Positions 23,815 to 32,990 of a stretch of DNA of 64,000 bases are shown one piece after another. Position 1 is the stretch's first letter, and each line of letters begins with the position of its first letter. The stretch covers positions 1 through 64,000 of the forward strand of contig NZ_RBIQ01000010.1 in NCBI RefSeq assembly GCF_003634105.1, written 5' to 3'. Source of the DNA: Maribacter vaceletii. GTDB lineage: Bacteria > Bacteroidota > Bacteroidia > Flavobacteriales > Flavobacteriaceae. The position numbers were made by a program, and so were the translations under genes. Under the pieces are notes generated by a model that did no database searches, was not told the DNA's origin, and saw nothing but the letters and a program-made list of their open reading frames with translations.

Positions 23815-26061
23815 ATGCATACCTTAATTGCTGCAAAAAAAAGTATTGTTACTGTATTTATTGCTTTAGCGGCAATTTCAGCCTTTTTACTTGGCAACCT
23901 TAAGTTTACGTTTGATTTTGACCAGTTTTTTCCCATAGGAGATCCAGATTTATTATTCTATCAGGAATTTATGGAAGAGTTTGGTACCGATGACAATTTT
24001 TTACTAATTGCAGTGGAGAATGATGACACTGTATTTAAAAAAGAATTCTTAGAACGTTTTCATCAATTTTCATTAGATGCTGAGAAGTTTAGCTATACCA
24101 AAAATAGTTCTTCTTTAACTACATTATTCTATCCCTTAAAAACTTCTTTTGGATATACAAAAATACCCGTAATACATATTAAGGATAGTACAAAATATGC
24201 TAAAGATTGGAAAAAAATACAAACCGATAGTATTTTCACCAATAGTCTTATAGACACTAAAGGAACATCTTTAGTAGTTGCTATAGAAACCGAAGACAAT
24301 TTAGACTATGAGAACTGTTTATTGTTTTTAGAAGAAGTTCGTAAATCTCTTAAAAACAACAATATAGAAGAATATCATTTTTTAGGGAGAGCTTACTTTT
24401 ATGAGGCCTTTGTTGCCATGCAGAAAAGAGAATTACTAGTAACAAGTGCCCTATCTGCTTTATTAGTACTACTAGTTTTATTAATTGTTTACAGAAAAAT
24501 AGCGGTAGTTGCTATTGCTTTTTCTTCTATAGTAATGGCGCTTCTTTTATTTTTAGGACTACTATCTATCTTAGGGAAAGAACTAAATACATTATCCTCT
24601 TTTTTTCCAATTCTACTTTTAATTGTAGGTTCTGCAGATGTTATTCATATAATGGATAGTTATCTAGAAAAATTACACCAAAACATAGAGAAAAATACTG
24701 CTATAATTACTACGCTAAAAGAAGTAGGACTTACAACATTACTAACTTCTGTGACCACAGCCATTGGTTTTTTATCGCTTGTAACCTCTAAACTAATGCC
24801 TATTAAAGATTTTGGTTTAAACTCTGCTATTGGAGTAATGGTTGCCTACATAACCGTTATTTTCTTTACAAGCGCACTACTCTTAATCATTAATAAAAAG
24901 CACTTACTATCTAAAAAGAATTCTACAGATCAATGGGGTTTTTATTTGCAAAAAATTAATGTGTTTACTCGTAAAAAGCCAAAAACTATTTTATATAGCG
25001 CGTCTCTGTTTGGTATTATCTGTTTTTGGGGCGTATCTATCATAAATACAAACTATGAGTTCCAAGCTAGTTTTCCAAAAAATAGCAAACTTGCCGATGA
25101 TTTTTCTTTTTACCAAGAAAAATACTCTGGTTTTAGACCACTAGAAGTTGCAGTAATTACAAAGGGAAATAATAAAATAACAGATTTTAAAGTACTACAA
25201 GAAATAGATAAGATGGAAGCGCAATTAAATTCTTTTAAAGATATAGGTGAAGTAACCTCTGTAAATATTTTATTTAAAGGAATTAACAAAGCTCATAATC
25301 TAAATAAAAAAGAATTTTTTTCCTTACCTAAAGACCAAAAAACATACCTGGCTTATAAAAAAGATATTAAAAAAATTGCTCGTAAACAGCTTCAAAAATT
25401 CGTAAACAAAAGCGAAACTAAAGGCCGTATTTCTGCCAAAGTATTAGATATTGGTACCGATAGCCTTATACAAGTATATAACAGTTTAAACAATTTTATA
25501 GCTACAAAAACAGATACCTCTTTAGTAAAATTTAGACTCACAGGAAAAGGCATGCTTCTAGACAAAAACTCGGTTTACATAAGAAAGAGTTTACTACAAG
25601 GGTTAGGTATTGGCCTACTACTAGTGGGTATTATTATGGTAATACTGTTTAAAGATTTAAAATTGCTACTTATTTCTTTAATTCCAAATATATTACCACT
25701 ACTATTTGCTGGTGCACTTTTAGGGTTCTTAGGAATACCGTTAGAGGCTACTATTTCTATAATATTCGCAATTGTTTTTGGCATAGCGGTAGATGATACC
25801 ATTCATTTTTTAGGACGCTATAAATTAAGCAGACATAATGGTCTAAATAAGGAACAGGCTATAGAAAAAACATTTAAAGAAACAGGTAGAGCTCTAGTAA
25901 TAACTACTCTACTCCTATTTTTTGGGTTTATGGTTTTAGTTTTTTCTGTGCATTTACCAAGCATTACCATAGGTCTTCTGCTAAGTGCAACGTTGCTTAC
26001 GGCACTAATTTTAGATTTATTACTACTTCCTGTGTTAATTAGAAAATGGATTAAGAATTAA
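23815..26061 (+). CDS. RND/MMPL-superfamily exporter
   Basis: A 748-residue inner-membrane protein with about 12 transmembrane helices in two RND halves. Each half has one helix, a large periplasmic loop (about 35-200 and 405-590) and five helices. The motif IVGSADVIHIMDSYLEKLH in the first half and FGIAVDDTIHFLGRYKL in the second are the conserved GxxxDD-type helix-4 motifs of the MMPL/SSD class. These transporters move lipids, hopanoids or sterol-like molecules rather than drugs. No membrane-fusion or outer-membrane partner is adjacent. The start ATG lies 16 bases after the previous terminator. Confidence 0.88.
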   Translation: MHTLIAAKKSIVTVFIALAAISAFLLGNLKFTFDFDQFFPIGDPDLLFYQEFMEEFGTDDNFLLIAVENDDTVFKKEFLERFHQFSLDAEKFSYTKNSSSLTTLFYPLKTSFGYTKIPVIHIKDSTKYAKDWKKIQTDSIFTNSLIDTKGTSLVVAIETEDNLDYENCLLFLEEVRKSLKNNNIEEYHFLGRAYFYEAFVAMQKRELLVTSALSALLVLLVLLIVYRKIAVVAIAFSSIVMALLLFLGLLSILGKELNTLSSFFPILLLIVGSADVIHIMDSYLEKLHQNIEKNTAIITTLKEVGLTTLLTSVTTAIGFLSLVTSKLMPIKDFGLNSAIGVMVAYITVIFFTSALLLIINKKHLLSKKNSTDQWGFYLQKINVFTRKKPKTILYSASLFGIICFWGVSIINTNYEFQASFPKNSKLADDFSFYQEKYSGFRPLEVAVITKGNNKITDFKVLQEIDKMEAQLNSFKDIGEVTSVNILFKGINKAHNLNKKEFFSLPKDQKTYLAYKKDIKKIARKQLQKFVNKSETKGRISAKVLDIGTDSLIQVYNSLNNFIATKTDTSLVKFRLTGKGMLLDKNSVYIRKSLLQGLGIGLLLVGIIMVILFKDLKLLLISLIPNILPLLFAGALLGFLGIPLEATISIIFAIVFGIAVDDTIHFLGRYKLSRHNGLNKEQAIEKTFKETGRALVITTLLLFFGFMVLVFSVHLPSITIGLLLSATLLTALILDLLLLPVLIRKWIKN

Positions 26062-26189
26062 ATCCTAATAGTTTTAATAATAATAAAATATACATGTTAA
26101 TCTATTCATATATATTTAAAACTACTATTAAAAATAAGAAAAGTCTTATAAAATATAGTACTTTGGCTTTTTAATTCCAATACAATCTA

Positions 26190-27374
26190 ATGAACCCTTC
26201 TTCAGTTGGCTGGATAGACAAGTATTTTCATCTTATAAAAGATGATGTTGTGCCGTTCACTACTTTCAGAGATTTATATGGTGTTCTTAAAAAAACAGGC
26301 TTTGTATATGGTATTAATATTCGAATACCTAGAAAAATAGAGGCTGAACACAAATTAACAGAAGACGAAAGTGCTAAAATTAACTTATTAAATGCCTTGT
26401 ATTATACTTATGTATTAGAAAGAGAAGAAACTTCTACTAACGAATTTATTACTATTATTAATGCCTTTTATAAAGCATTAGAGATTAATCATATTTCCTT
26501 TTTTGGTAAAATACTAAACTCTAATAAAGGTTCTAATAATTTGGAAAAAATAATAGATTCTAGAGTTTATATAGAGGATAACCTTATTAGTAAAACCTTT
26601 AACAGCATTATTACCAACTCTTTTTTATATATTGATGTATTAACTTTTAAAAGGTATTTAACCAATACAAACAGCATAAGAGTACATGCCCAGAAAATAG
26701 AATATATTGCAATAAACATTATTTACCATGCATTAAATTCTAAAGAGAAAAACAAATCTGACGAAAAATTAGCCTTATTATTTAAAAACTCTCTAACATT
26801 TATTGACGGCGAACAACATAATTTTGATGGTTCTTATAGAGAACAAATTCTTAATAATTTTGTAGAATGGGAAAATAGGTACTACTTAGAAATGGCTTGC
26901 TTAACGGTTTGGGAAGACAAATCTTTAGAGTATAAAGAATCTGTTTTTATCTACGGAATTGGTAAAGATTTAGGTTTTACTGACAAACAAATTTCTAGAT
27001 CTATAGAAGAAATTACCTCATTTTTTGATAAAAATGCAAGTACAATTCCTTTCTTAAAAGACAATAATTTAGCGGTACAGTTTTACGATAGCATGTCTAA
27101 AATTGTAAATAAATTAATTATAAGAAACAGTAAAAGGCTCCAAAAAGAGCTTTCTGAAAGTAAAGAATTAGTTGCTTTATTATCTAAATCTACTATTAAA
27201 GATTTAAGTCCAGAGGAGAAAAAAAAGGTACAAAATCAGCTATTAGACATTTGCAAAAGCGTACCTTCTTTAGCTATTTTTATGCTTCCTGGGGGAGCTG
27301 TATTATTACCAATTTTTATTAAATTAATTCCCAAATTATTGCCTTCTTCCTTTGATGAAAACAGAGTAGATTAG
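26190..27374 (+). CDS. LETM1-related biofilm-associated protein
   Basis: A 394-residue protein, mainly helical, with no signal peptide. The last 60 residues (DLSPEEKKKVQNQLLDICKS, VPSLAIFMLPGGAVLLPIFI, KLIPKLLPSSF) match the LETM1-like ribosome-binding/transmembrane segment known from the mitochondrial ion exchanger. The rest is Flavobacteriia-specific. The family carries a biofilm-associated label in databases, but I know of no direct biochemistry. Its position after an RND exporter looks incidental: 128 bases separate them. The 240 bases after it hold no gene. Confidence 0.8.
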   Translation: MNPSSVGWIDKYFHLIKDDVVPFTTFRDLYGVLKKTGFVYGINIRIPRKIEAEHKLTEDESAKINLLNALYYTYVLEREETSTNEFITIINAFYKALEINHISFFGKILNSNKGSNNLEKIIDSRVYIEDNLISKTFNSIITNSFLYIDVLTFKRYLTNTNSIRVHAQKIEYIAINIIYHALNSKEKNKSDEKLALLFKNSLTFIDGEQHNFDGSYREQILNNFVEWENRYYLEMACLTVWEDKSLEYKESVFIYGIGKDLGFTDKQISRSIEEITSFFDKNASTIPFLKDNNLAVQFYDSMSKIVNKLIIRNSKRLQKELSESKELVALLSKSTIKDLSPEEKKKVQNQLLDICKSVPSLAIFMLPGGAVLLPIFIKLIPKLLPSSFDENRVD

Positions 27375-27615
27375 CTCTTTTTTTTCTTCAAAATATCTTT
27401 ATTCATCATTTCATATTCTAATAGAAAATTGAATTTTATCACTAAAAAAAGCAGAAAAAAAGGCCTTAAAAATATTTATTTTTTATACCATAATTAATTG
27501 TATATTTAAACTTCTTAAAAAGTTGATTTTTTAACCTTAAAATAGTAAAAAAGGGCACTATAAGAAAAAACTATAGTTGTTATTAAAAATCACATTACCA
27601 ATACATTAACGCAAC

Positions 27616-28371
27616 TTACTCCAACCAAAGCTTAAAGTTTTTAACTTTTTCTCTACTTACAATAATTTCTTGCTCATTATAGCCATTTACCTTTACTTGT
27701 AGCCTTGAATTAGTATAAGAAATAATATCTTTTATGTGGTTAATGTTTACATAAAATTTTCTACTTACTCTAAAAAACACTTTTGGTTCTAACTCATTTT
27801 CAAGATTTTCTAAAGTAACATCTAAGAGGTAATTTCTACCTTCTGTAGTAGCTGCATACGTTCCTTTATTTTCGCTATAAAAACAGGCTACCTCATCGGC
27901 ATTAATAATCTTTAAATGCTGCCCTACTCTAGCAGTAAATCTTTTTTTATATTCCCGCTCTAACGGGTTTACCAAAAGCTTTTTAATATCTTCAAAATCT
28001 AATGCTAATTTTTCGGGCTCTGGCTTAAGGTTCTTATATTTTTTAACAGCAACTTCTAATTCTTCATCATCAATTGGTTTTAGTAAATAATCTATACTGT
28101 TTAACTTAAAAGCTTGTAGTGCATACTCATCATAAGCTGTTGTAAAAATTATAGCACTCTTAATTTCTATAGTTTCAAAAATCTCAAAAGACAATCCGTC
28201 CGATAATTGAATATCTAAAAAAATTAAATCTGGATGCTCATTTTCGTTAAACCATAAAATAGATTCTTCTACAGAATGTAACATGGTAGAAACTTCTACA
28301 CCTAAATCACTTAATAACCTAGACAATCTTCTTGCAGCTGGTTTTTCGTCTTCTATTATAATTACATTCAT
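27616..28371 (-). CDS. LytTR-family response regulator
   Basis: A 251-residue two-component regulator. The receiver domain (1-120) has E7/D8, the phospho-acceptor D53 (LIFLDIQLSDG), the switch TTAYDEYALQAF and K98-type KPID; the C-terminal LytTR DNA-binding domain spans about 145-250 (FYSENKGTYAATTEGRNYLL...VSRKFYVNINHI). It ends the operon that starts with DUF2141 and includes the 2TM-fused histidine kinase, its likely partner. Its ATG is 4 bases after the last 2TM stop. The target promoters are unknown. Confidence 0.92.
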   Translation of the reverse strand: MNVIIIEDEKPAARRLSRLLSDLGVEVSTMLHSVEESILWFNENEHPDLIFLDIQLSDGLSFEIFETIEIKSAIIFTTAYDEYALQAFKLNSIDYLLKPIDDEELEVAVKKYKNLKPEPEKLALDFEDIKKLLVNPLEREYKKRFTARVGQHLKIINADEVACFYSENKGTYAATTEGRNYLLDVTLENLENELEPKVFFRVSRKFYVNINHIKDIISYTNSRLQVKVNGYNEQEIIVSREKVKNFKLWLE

Positions 28372-28375
28372 TTTT

Positions 28376-28723
28376 CTAATCCAATTTTTTAAAAGAATCT
28401 TCTTCTCTCATTATTTTTTTAATTCTACGTTCTTCCCACTTTCTTGGAGATTTATTTTTAAAACCAAATAACCATATTCCTTTTATAAATAAAATAATAG
28501 CAATGATAACAGGTGTACACCATAAACTCCAATTTACCCAATACACAATATGCTCATTATCTAAACCTCTGTCTATAAATAATTGCAAAATACTGTCATT
28601 TAAGAAAAATAAAAGAATCGAAAAAATGAACAAACGAACTATAGCAAGGTAAAACTTTCGCTCGGTTTTAACCCTATCCATAGCTTTCTCATATTTTTCT
28701 GCTTTTATATTTCTACGTTCCAT
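28376..28723 (-). CDS. 2TM-domain protein (copy 6 in operon)
   Basis: A 115-residue protein with a charged N-terminal helix (YEKAMDRVKTERKFY), two transmembrane helices (about 27-47 and 67-87) and the cytoplasmic tail RKWEERRIKKIMREED. It is the most divergent copy: the loop between helices is longer and the sequence is less aromatic. Its start ATG shares one base with the stop of the copy upstream (TAATG), a sign of translational coupling. The function is unknown; the family is confined mostly to Bacteroidota and lies beside LytTR systems. Confidence 0.8.
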   Translation of the reverse strand: MERRNIKAEKYEKAMDRVKTERKFYLAIVRLFIFSILLFFLNDSILQLFIDRGLDNEHIVYWVNWSLWCTPVIIAIILFIKGIWLFGFKNKSPRKWEERRIKKIMREEDSFKKLD

Positions 28724-29031
28724 TATCTATATTTTTGGGATGGTATGTCTTCCTCCTTTATAAATTTTCTAATCTGGCGTTCTTCCCAGCTTTTAAAAGG
28801 CCAAGGAAGGCTAGTTCTTATTCCTAACCCTTGCAAAACAATAAGTATCAACCATACTACTGGAATTAATCTATAGATCCAACTAACAAATTCCGGAGCC
28901 CCATAATCTTGCATTTTAAAAGAAAACCACAACATAACTATGCTACCAACAGTAGAAATAGCAATAAAAAAATACCAATTTTTAAGCTTCTTTACTTTCT
29001 CCTTTGCTCTATTAATTTTAGTGTTTTTCAT
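28723..29031 (-). CDS. 2TM-domain protein (copy 5 in operon)
   Basis: This encodes 102 residues: basic amphipathic start (INRAKEKVKKLKNWYFFIAI), two transmembrane helices and the tail KSWEERQIRKFIKEED. It is closest to the next copy upstream (copy 4) in spacing and in both helices, which suggests recent duplication. Both ends overlap its neighbours by one base. Confidence 0.8.
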   Translation of the reverse strand: MKNTKINRAKEKVKKLKNWYFFIAISTVGSIVMLWFSFKMQDYGAPEFVSWIYRLIPVVWLILIVLQGLGIRTSLPWPFKSWEERQIRKFIKEEDIPSQKYR

Positions 29032-29339
29032 TATCTAAATTTTTTGGATTTTATCTCTTCTTCTTCCATGAATTTTTTTATTTGGCGTTCTTCCCAAGTT
29101 TTAAAAAATTTAGGAAATTTATCATGAATAATTAGCCCTTTAAAAAGTACAATTGACCACCAAATTACTGGCCCAATCATTACCAACCAGCTCCACATTC
29201 CTGGCGTTCCGATAGTCACTAAATATCTTTTAAAAAAAATCATACATATGGTACCTACTATTGAAAATGCAATAAAAATATACCAATGCTTAACAGCCTT
29301 TACCTTTTTTTTAGCTAATTGTAGTTTTTGATTTTCCAT
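29031..29339 (-). CDS. 2TM-domain protein (copy 4 in operon)
   Basis: This encodes 102 residues: N-terminal LAKKKVKAVKHWYIFIAFSI, helices at about 20-40 and 52-72, tail KTWEERQIKKFMEEEE. It has the same length as the following copy and a one-base overlap on both sides. No enzymatic residues are visible, so a structural or signalling membrane module is most likely. Confidence 0.8.
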   Translation of the reverse strand: MENQKLQLAKKKVKAVKHWYIFIAFSIVGTICMIFFKRYLVTIGTPGMWSWLVMIGPVIWWSIVLFKGLIIHDKFPKFFKTWEERQIKKFMEEEEIKSKKFR

Positions 29340-29677
29340 TACCTAAATTTTTCAGATTGCCTACGGTCTTCGTCCATAAACTTTTTAATTTGTTTTTCTT
29401 CCCAGTCTTTACCAAACAAAGGGTTTAAAGAAAATACTTTTATGGTATGAAATAGCATCCCTATTCCCCAAAATATCCATGTTGCAAAAGTTCCAAAGTC
29501 AAAGAAAGCCTCACTAAAAGATTCTCCGTTATTTATGCCTCCTATTACCTTAGCTACCGTTATAAAGATGTTTACTGCCAGATAAACCGTTAAGTGACTG
29601 TAATATCCTTTTAACTGTGCCAATCGCTTCTTAGCTCTTCTTAGTTTTTCTCTTTGTGATATTTGTTTTACTTCCAT
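29339..29677 (-). CDS. 2TM-domain protein (copy 3 in operon)
   Basis: This encodes 112 residues: QREKLRRAKKRLAQLKGYYS, then two helices separated by a polar loop (GGINNGESFSEAFFDFG), tail KDWEEKQIKKFMDEDRR. It matches the standard 2TM Pfam pattern best, with the HLTVY...NP(L)FGKDWEE signature. Its start overlaps the upstream copy by 10 bases, the longest overlap in the array. Confidence 0.83.
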   Translation of the reverse strand: MEVKQISQREKLRRAKKRLAQLKGYYSHLTVYLAVNIFITVAKVIGGINNGESFSEAFFDFGTFATWIFWGIGMLFHTIKVFSLNPLFGKDWEEKQIKKFMDEDRRQSEKFR

Positions 29678-29970
29678 CGTTCTTCTTTTTTATCCTCATT
29701 CATGTATTCTTTTATTTTTCGGTCTTCCCACCCTTTTCCTAAAAAAGGTATTACTCCAAAAACTTTTACTCCTTGAAAAACAAGGCCTATTCCCCATCCG
29801 AAGGCTGCCCATAAAAACCATGGGTATCTCCACTCATCTGTCCAATAATTTACAGCTCCTAAAAAAAGGATGAATGCAACATAAGATATTAGACTTGTAT
29901 AAAATTTTCTTTGTTCTTCTACTTTTTCTTTTGCTCTTAAATATTTATTTTCTTTTTCTAAATTATTCAT
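29668..29970 (-). CDS. 2TM-domain protein (copy 2 in operon)
   Basis: This encodes 100 residues: KYLRAKEKVEEQRKFYTSLI, two helices (VAFILFLGAVNYW; FLWAAFGWGIGLVFQGVKVF) and the tail KGWEDRKIKEYMNEDKK. The GWGIGLVFQGVKVFG stretch is nearly the same as in copy 1 and in the kinase-fused module, so copies 1, 2 and the kinase domain form one subgroup. Confidence 0.83.
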   Translation of the reverse strand: MNNLEKENKYLRAKEKVEEQRKFYTSLISYVAFILFLGAVNYWTDEWRYPWFLWAAFGWGIGLVFQGVKVFGVIPFLGKGWEDRKIKEYMNEDKKEERWK

Positions 29971-30070
29971 AAGGTTGGTTTTTAATTACATCTAAATTCT
30001 AAAAAAAGGGATTAAATTTTAAATATAAATTACTGAATTGTTGTTGTTTGTCTCTGAATTGCAAAACATA

Positions 30071-30349
30071 TTAAATAGCATCTTTCATATATTCCGCAAT
30101 TTTTCTCTCTTCCCAATTTTTACCTAAAAAAAGGTTGAATCCAAAAACCTTCATTGCATGTAAAACAAGACCTAAACCCCAACCCAATGCCGGAAAAACA
30201 ATCCAATAAAACCCTGTTGTATAATAATTTACTAACCCCAACATTGGTATAACCATACAATATGCTGTTAGGTTAGAATAAAAACTTTTCTCTTCCTGTA
30301 CTCTTTCTTTTGCTCTTAAATACCTACCTTCTTGATGTAATGTTTTCAT
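30071..30349 (-). CDS. 2TM-domain protein (copy 1 in operon)
   Basis: A 92-residue protein, the shortest copy: RYLRAKERVQEEKSFYSNLT, two helices and the tail KNWEERKIAEYMKDAI. It strongly resembles the C-terminal module of the histidine kinase upstream (AYCMVIPMLGLVNYYTTGFY against AYCIVIPMLIVLNYRTTSFP). A 102-base gap separates it from the kinase and a 100-base gap from copy 2; both gaps are AT-rich without visible promoter consensus. Confidence 0.82.
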   Translation of the reverse strand: MKTLHQEGRYLRAKERVQEEKSFYSNLTAYCMVIPMLGLVNYYTTGFYWIVFPALGWGLGLVLHAMKVFGFNLFLGKNWEERKIAEYMKDAI

Positions 30350-30451
30350 AATATTTGTTTTTTATTTACATCAAATTTCTATAAAAACAGCTTGTTATTT
30401 AAAAAGGTTTTACCCAGTTGTTATGTTTTTAGGATGAACTGTAAAATTACA

Positions 30452-31786
30452 TTATTCCTCTTCTCCCATGTACTCTTTAAGCTTTCGCTCTTCCCAACTT
30501 TTACCCCATAAAGGGTTATAACCAAAAGCCTCCATACCATGTACTGCTAAGCCAAAGCCCCAACCTAATGTTGGAAAAATAGCCCAAGGAAAACTAGTAG
30601 TCCTATAATTTAAAACTATAAGCATGGGAATTACAATACAATACGCTATTAAATTACCGTAAAATCCTTTTATAGATTCTACTCTTTCTTTTGCTTTTTG
30701 GTAACGTTTATCCTCTAGGTAAGATTCTTGAACTTCCATGGTTGTAACCTTTTTAGTTAACATAGGAAGCCTTACTGTAAATTCCATAGTTTCTTTGGAG
30801 ATTTCTACATTTCTATCGGTTAAAATAGCATAGCGTTCTTGAATGTTTTTTAAACCAACACCGCTACTTTTCTTAACTACTCTTTTCTCCTGTATATTAT
30901 TGGTAACACATAAATCTCCATCTTCCTCAAAAACTCTTATATTTAAAGGCCTATCCGAAGTAACTACATTATGTTTTACGGCATTTTCTAGTAGTAATTG
31001 TAGAGATAAAGGCACAATTTTAGCCTCTGTGTCGGTACAGTTATCAGGAATATCCAAAACAATACTATCCTCAAAACGCATTTTTAGCAACTTTATATAG
31101 GTTTTTGCAAATTGCAATTCTTCATCTACATACACTAAATCTTTATTCTTTTGCTCTAAAACATACCTATAAACTTTAGACAAAGATGTTGTAAACTTCT
31201 GCGCTTGGTATGGGTCTTCTTCTATTAAACTGGTTAGTACATTTAAACTATTAAATAAAAAGTGAGGATCTAACTGGTTTTTTAACGCATCAAATTTTGC
31301 AGAAGCCGTTCCTGCAATTATTTTTTGCTCTTTTACTTTATTTTCTTGTCTATTCTTATAATACCAAATAGCATAAAAAACCAATGAAATAACTATAGAA
31401 ATTAACATAGACATTCTATACTCTTCTATACGCTGTGCTCCAAAAAAGTTCCAAAAAGACAACTTATAAATACCAACTTCTATAATTAATTCAGAAACAA
31501 ACACTCCCAATAAAGAAAATATAACGTTTCCTAAAATAGCTATCAGAAATCTTTTTATAGTAAAAAGGTTATTTTTAAAAGCTTTAATATGATATTCTAC
31601 CCAATAGGCGTTCACAAAATAGAGTACAAGGGAAAAAATCATATTCTGCCAATATTCAGCCCAAGCTCTATCTATATTAAATTCGGAATCAATATTGCCG
31701 GAAACATAATATATACCAATAAAAACTATATATATTATAGTACCAATAAGAATAGCTCTTCCAAGGTGTTTTAAAAAATTCTGCAT
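30452..31786 (-). CDS. LytS-type sensor histidine kinase with C-terminal 2TM domain
   Basis: A 444-residue inner-membrane kinase. Four transmembrane helices lie in residues 8-145, followed by the His_kinase domain with LDPHFLFNSLNVLTSL (phospho-acceptor H175), and an ATPase region with LQLLLENAVKH (N box) and GVGLKNIQERYAILT (G box). From about 350 a complete 2TM domain is appended: RYQKAKERVESIKGFYGNLI, two helices, and KSWEERKLKEYMGEEE. LytS-like kinases normally end after the ATPase domain, so the fusion ties the six free 2TM proteins to this signalling pair. The signal is unknown. Confidence 0.88.
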   Translation of the reverse strand: MQNFLKHLGRAILIGTIIYIVFIGIYYVSGNIDSEFNIDRAWAEYWQNMIFSLVLYFVNAYWVEYHIKAFKNNLFTIKRFLIAILGNVIFSLLGVFVSELIIEVGIYKLSFWNFFGAQRIEEYRMSMLISIVISLVFYAIWYYKNRQENKVKEQKIIAGTASAKFDALKNQLDPHFLFNSLNVLTSLIEEDPYQAQKFTTSLSKVYRYVLEQKNKDLVYVDEELQFAKTYIKLLKMRFEDSIVLDIPDNCTDTEAKIVPLSLQLLLENAVKHNVVTSDRPLNIRVFEEDGDLCVTNNIQEKRVVKKSSGVGLKNIQERYAILTDRNVEISKETMEFTVRLPMLTKKVTTMEVQESYLEDKRYQKAKERVESIKGFYGNLIAYCIVIPMLIVLNYRTTSFPWAIFPTLGWGFGLAVHGMEAFGYNPLWGKSWEERKLKEYMGEEE

Positions 31787-31796
31787 CTATTTTTCT

Positions 31797-32420
31797 TTAT
31801 TTCCCACAATCTTTAGCTACTATTTCTGCTCTGTCTTTTCCCCAATTTGGATGAAACTCGGACTCTGGCTTAAAGTTAGCAAAAAGTTCCAAAGCACGTT
31901 CTACTTCTTTACAGTAAGGTGCGGTATCTTGTCCAAAATATTTTGCAGACCCCATATCCCATTCTGCTTTAGAAAAAACTACTCTTGGATTATCCGGAGC
32001 AATTGCTAATGCTTTTTGGTATAAAGCAACTATTTCTGGAGACAATGTCATTCCATAACTAGCGCCATCAAAAACAACATATGCCGTATGTATCATAGCT
32101 TGTTGTATTAAAATTTCTGGATTATTTGGTGATATAGCTTTCGCAATATCTACAAACTCTTGCGCTTTTTCTAATTGCTTTACTAGCTTTTCTTTATCTT
32201 TTTCTCCAAAAGATGCTACAGTATTTACTTGTGCTGCATAATAAGCTGGTAACCAGTTATCCATTTCTGCAGTAGAAATTCTTTCAAAAAGATTAGAAGC
32301 TTCAGCTGTTTTTCCTTCTCCCCATAAACCGAATGCTTTTTGCATACCTTTTGTATACTGGTCTTGTGCAAAAGTTAGTGTCGAAATAAATACTGCTAAA
32401 ATTGTGATTACTTTTTTCAT
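31797..32420 (-). CDS. Exported TPR-like protein
   Basis: This encodes 207 residues with a signal peptide (1-18, TLTFAQ). Helical repeat-like segments follow: GLWGEGKTAEASNLFERIS, YYAAQVNTVASFGEKDKEKL, AKAISPNNPEILIQQAMIHT and YQKALAIAPDNPRVVFSKAE, with the A-P-(D/N)-N-P turns typical of TPRs. It lies in the signalling operon, 33 bases after DUF2141 and 10 bases before the histidine kinase. A periplasmic partner of the kinase or of the 2TM proteins is possible, but this is inference. Confidence 0.75.
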   Translation of the reverse strand: MKKVITILAVFISTLTFAQDQYTKGMQKAFGLWGEGKTAEASNLFERISTAEMDNWLPAYYAAQVNTVASFGEKDKEKLVKQLEKAQEFVDIAKAISPNNPEILIQQAMIHTAYVVFDGASYGMTLSPEIVALYQKALAIAPDNPRVVFSKAEWDMGSAKYFGQDTAPYCKEVERALELFANFKPESEFHPNWGKDRAEIVAKDCGK

Positions 32421-32453
32421 GATTGTTCGTTTTTTAATTGTGATTTTTAATAA

Positions 32454-32870
32454 TTATAAATTGATGATTTGCTTAACTGTATTCTTTTTTACTTCAAATT
32501 TGGCATCTTCCCATTTTGGAGGGCCAAACATAGCAGGGGCATTATTAGAACTACCTGTATCTTCGGAAGGAATTCCTAAAAAATTAGTCTTTAATTTTCC
32601 ATCCTTATCTTCATCATGAAAAACCGATATAGCATATATTCCTTCAGGAACATCTACAAAAGTTGCAATACTCTTCCCTTCCAAAATTTTTCCAACAGCA
32701 CCTTTGTATGTTTTTTTTAGCCACAACTCTTCCGAATTGTATAACCCAATAAGTACTTGACCGTTAGAACTATCAATATCATGTATCTCTACTTCAATTG
32801 TAGTAAGCTTTTCTTGAGCAAAAACTATTGTTGCTATTAATACGAATACGATGGTAATAATTTTTTTCAT
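32454..32870 (-). CDS. DUF2141-domain exported protein
   Basis: A 138-residue protein with a signal peptide (1-18, TIVFAQ) and one DUF2141 domain (beta-rich; IEVEIHDIDSSNGQVLIGLY, VDVPEGIYAISVFHDEDKDG, KLKTNFLGIPSEDTGSSNN). The DEDKDGKLKTNFLGIPSEG motif is diagnostic and may bind Ca2+. It is the first gene of the 2TM signalling operon. On the minus strand, CATCTTTG, near the TAnnTTTG -7 consensus, lies about 20 bases upstream. The function is unknown. Confidence 0.85.
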   Translation of the reverse strand: MKKIITIVFVLIATIVFAQEKLTTIEVEIHDIDSSNGQVLIGLYNSEELWLKKTYKGAVGKILEGKSIATFVDVPEGIYAISVFHDEDKDGKLKTNFLGIPSEDTGSSNNAPAMFGPPKWEDAKFEVKKNTVKQIINL

Positions 32871-32990
32871 GATGCATATTTTTTATGGAACACTTCAAAG
32901 ATGAAATAATCCTACACCATAAATAAAAAAGAAAGACTGAACTGTTATATTACAGTACCCAATTGTATAACTTAAAGAATTACTAGAAAT

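Noticed and set aside
29971-30451. Possible internal promoters in the two 100-base gaps of the 2TM operon
   Set aside because: The gaps are AT-rich but hold no TAnnTTTG on the minus strand, so separate transcription is not supported.
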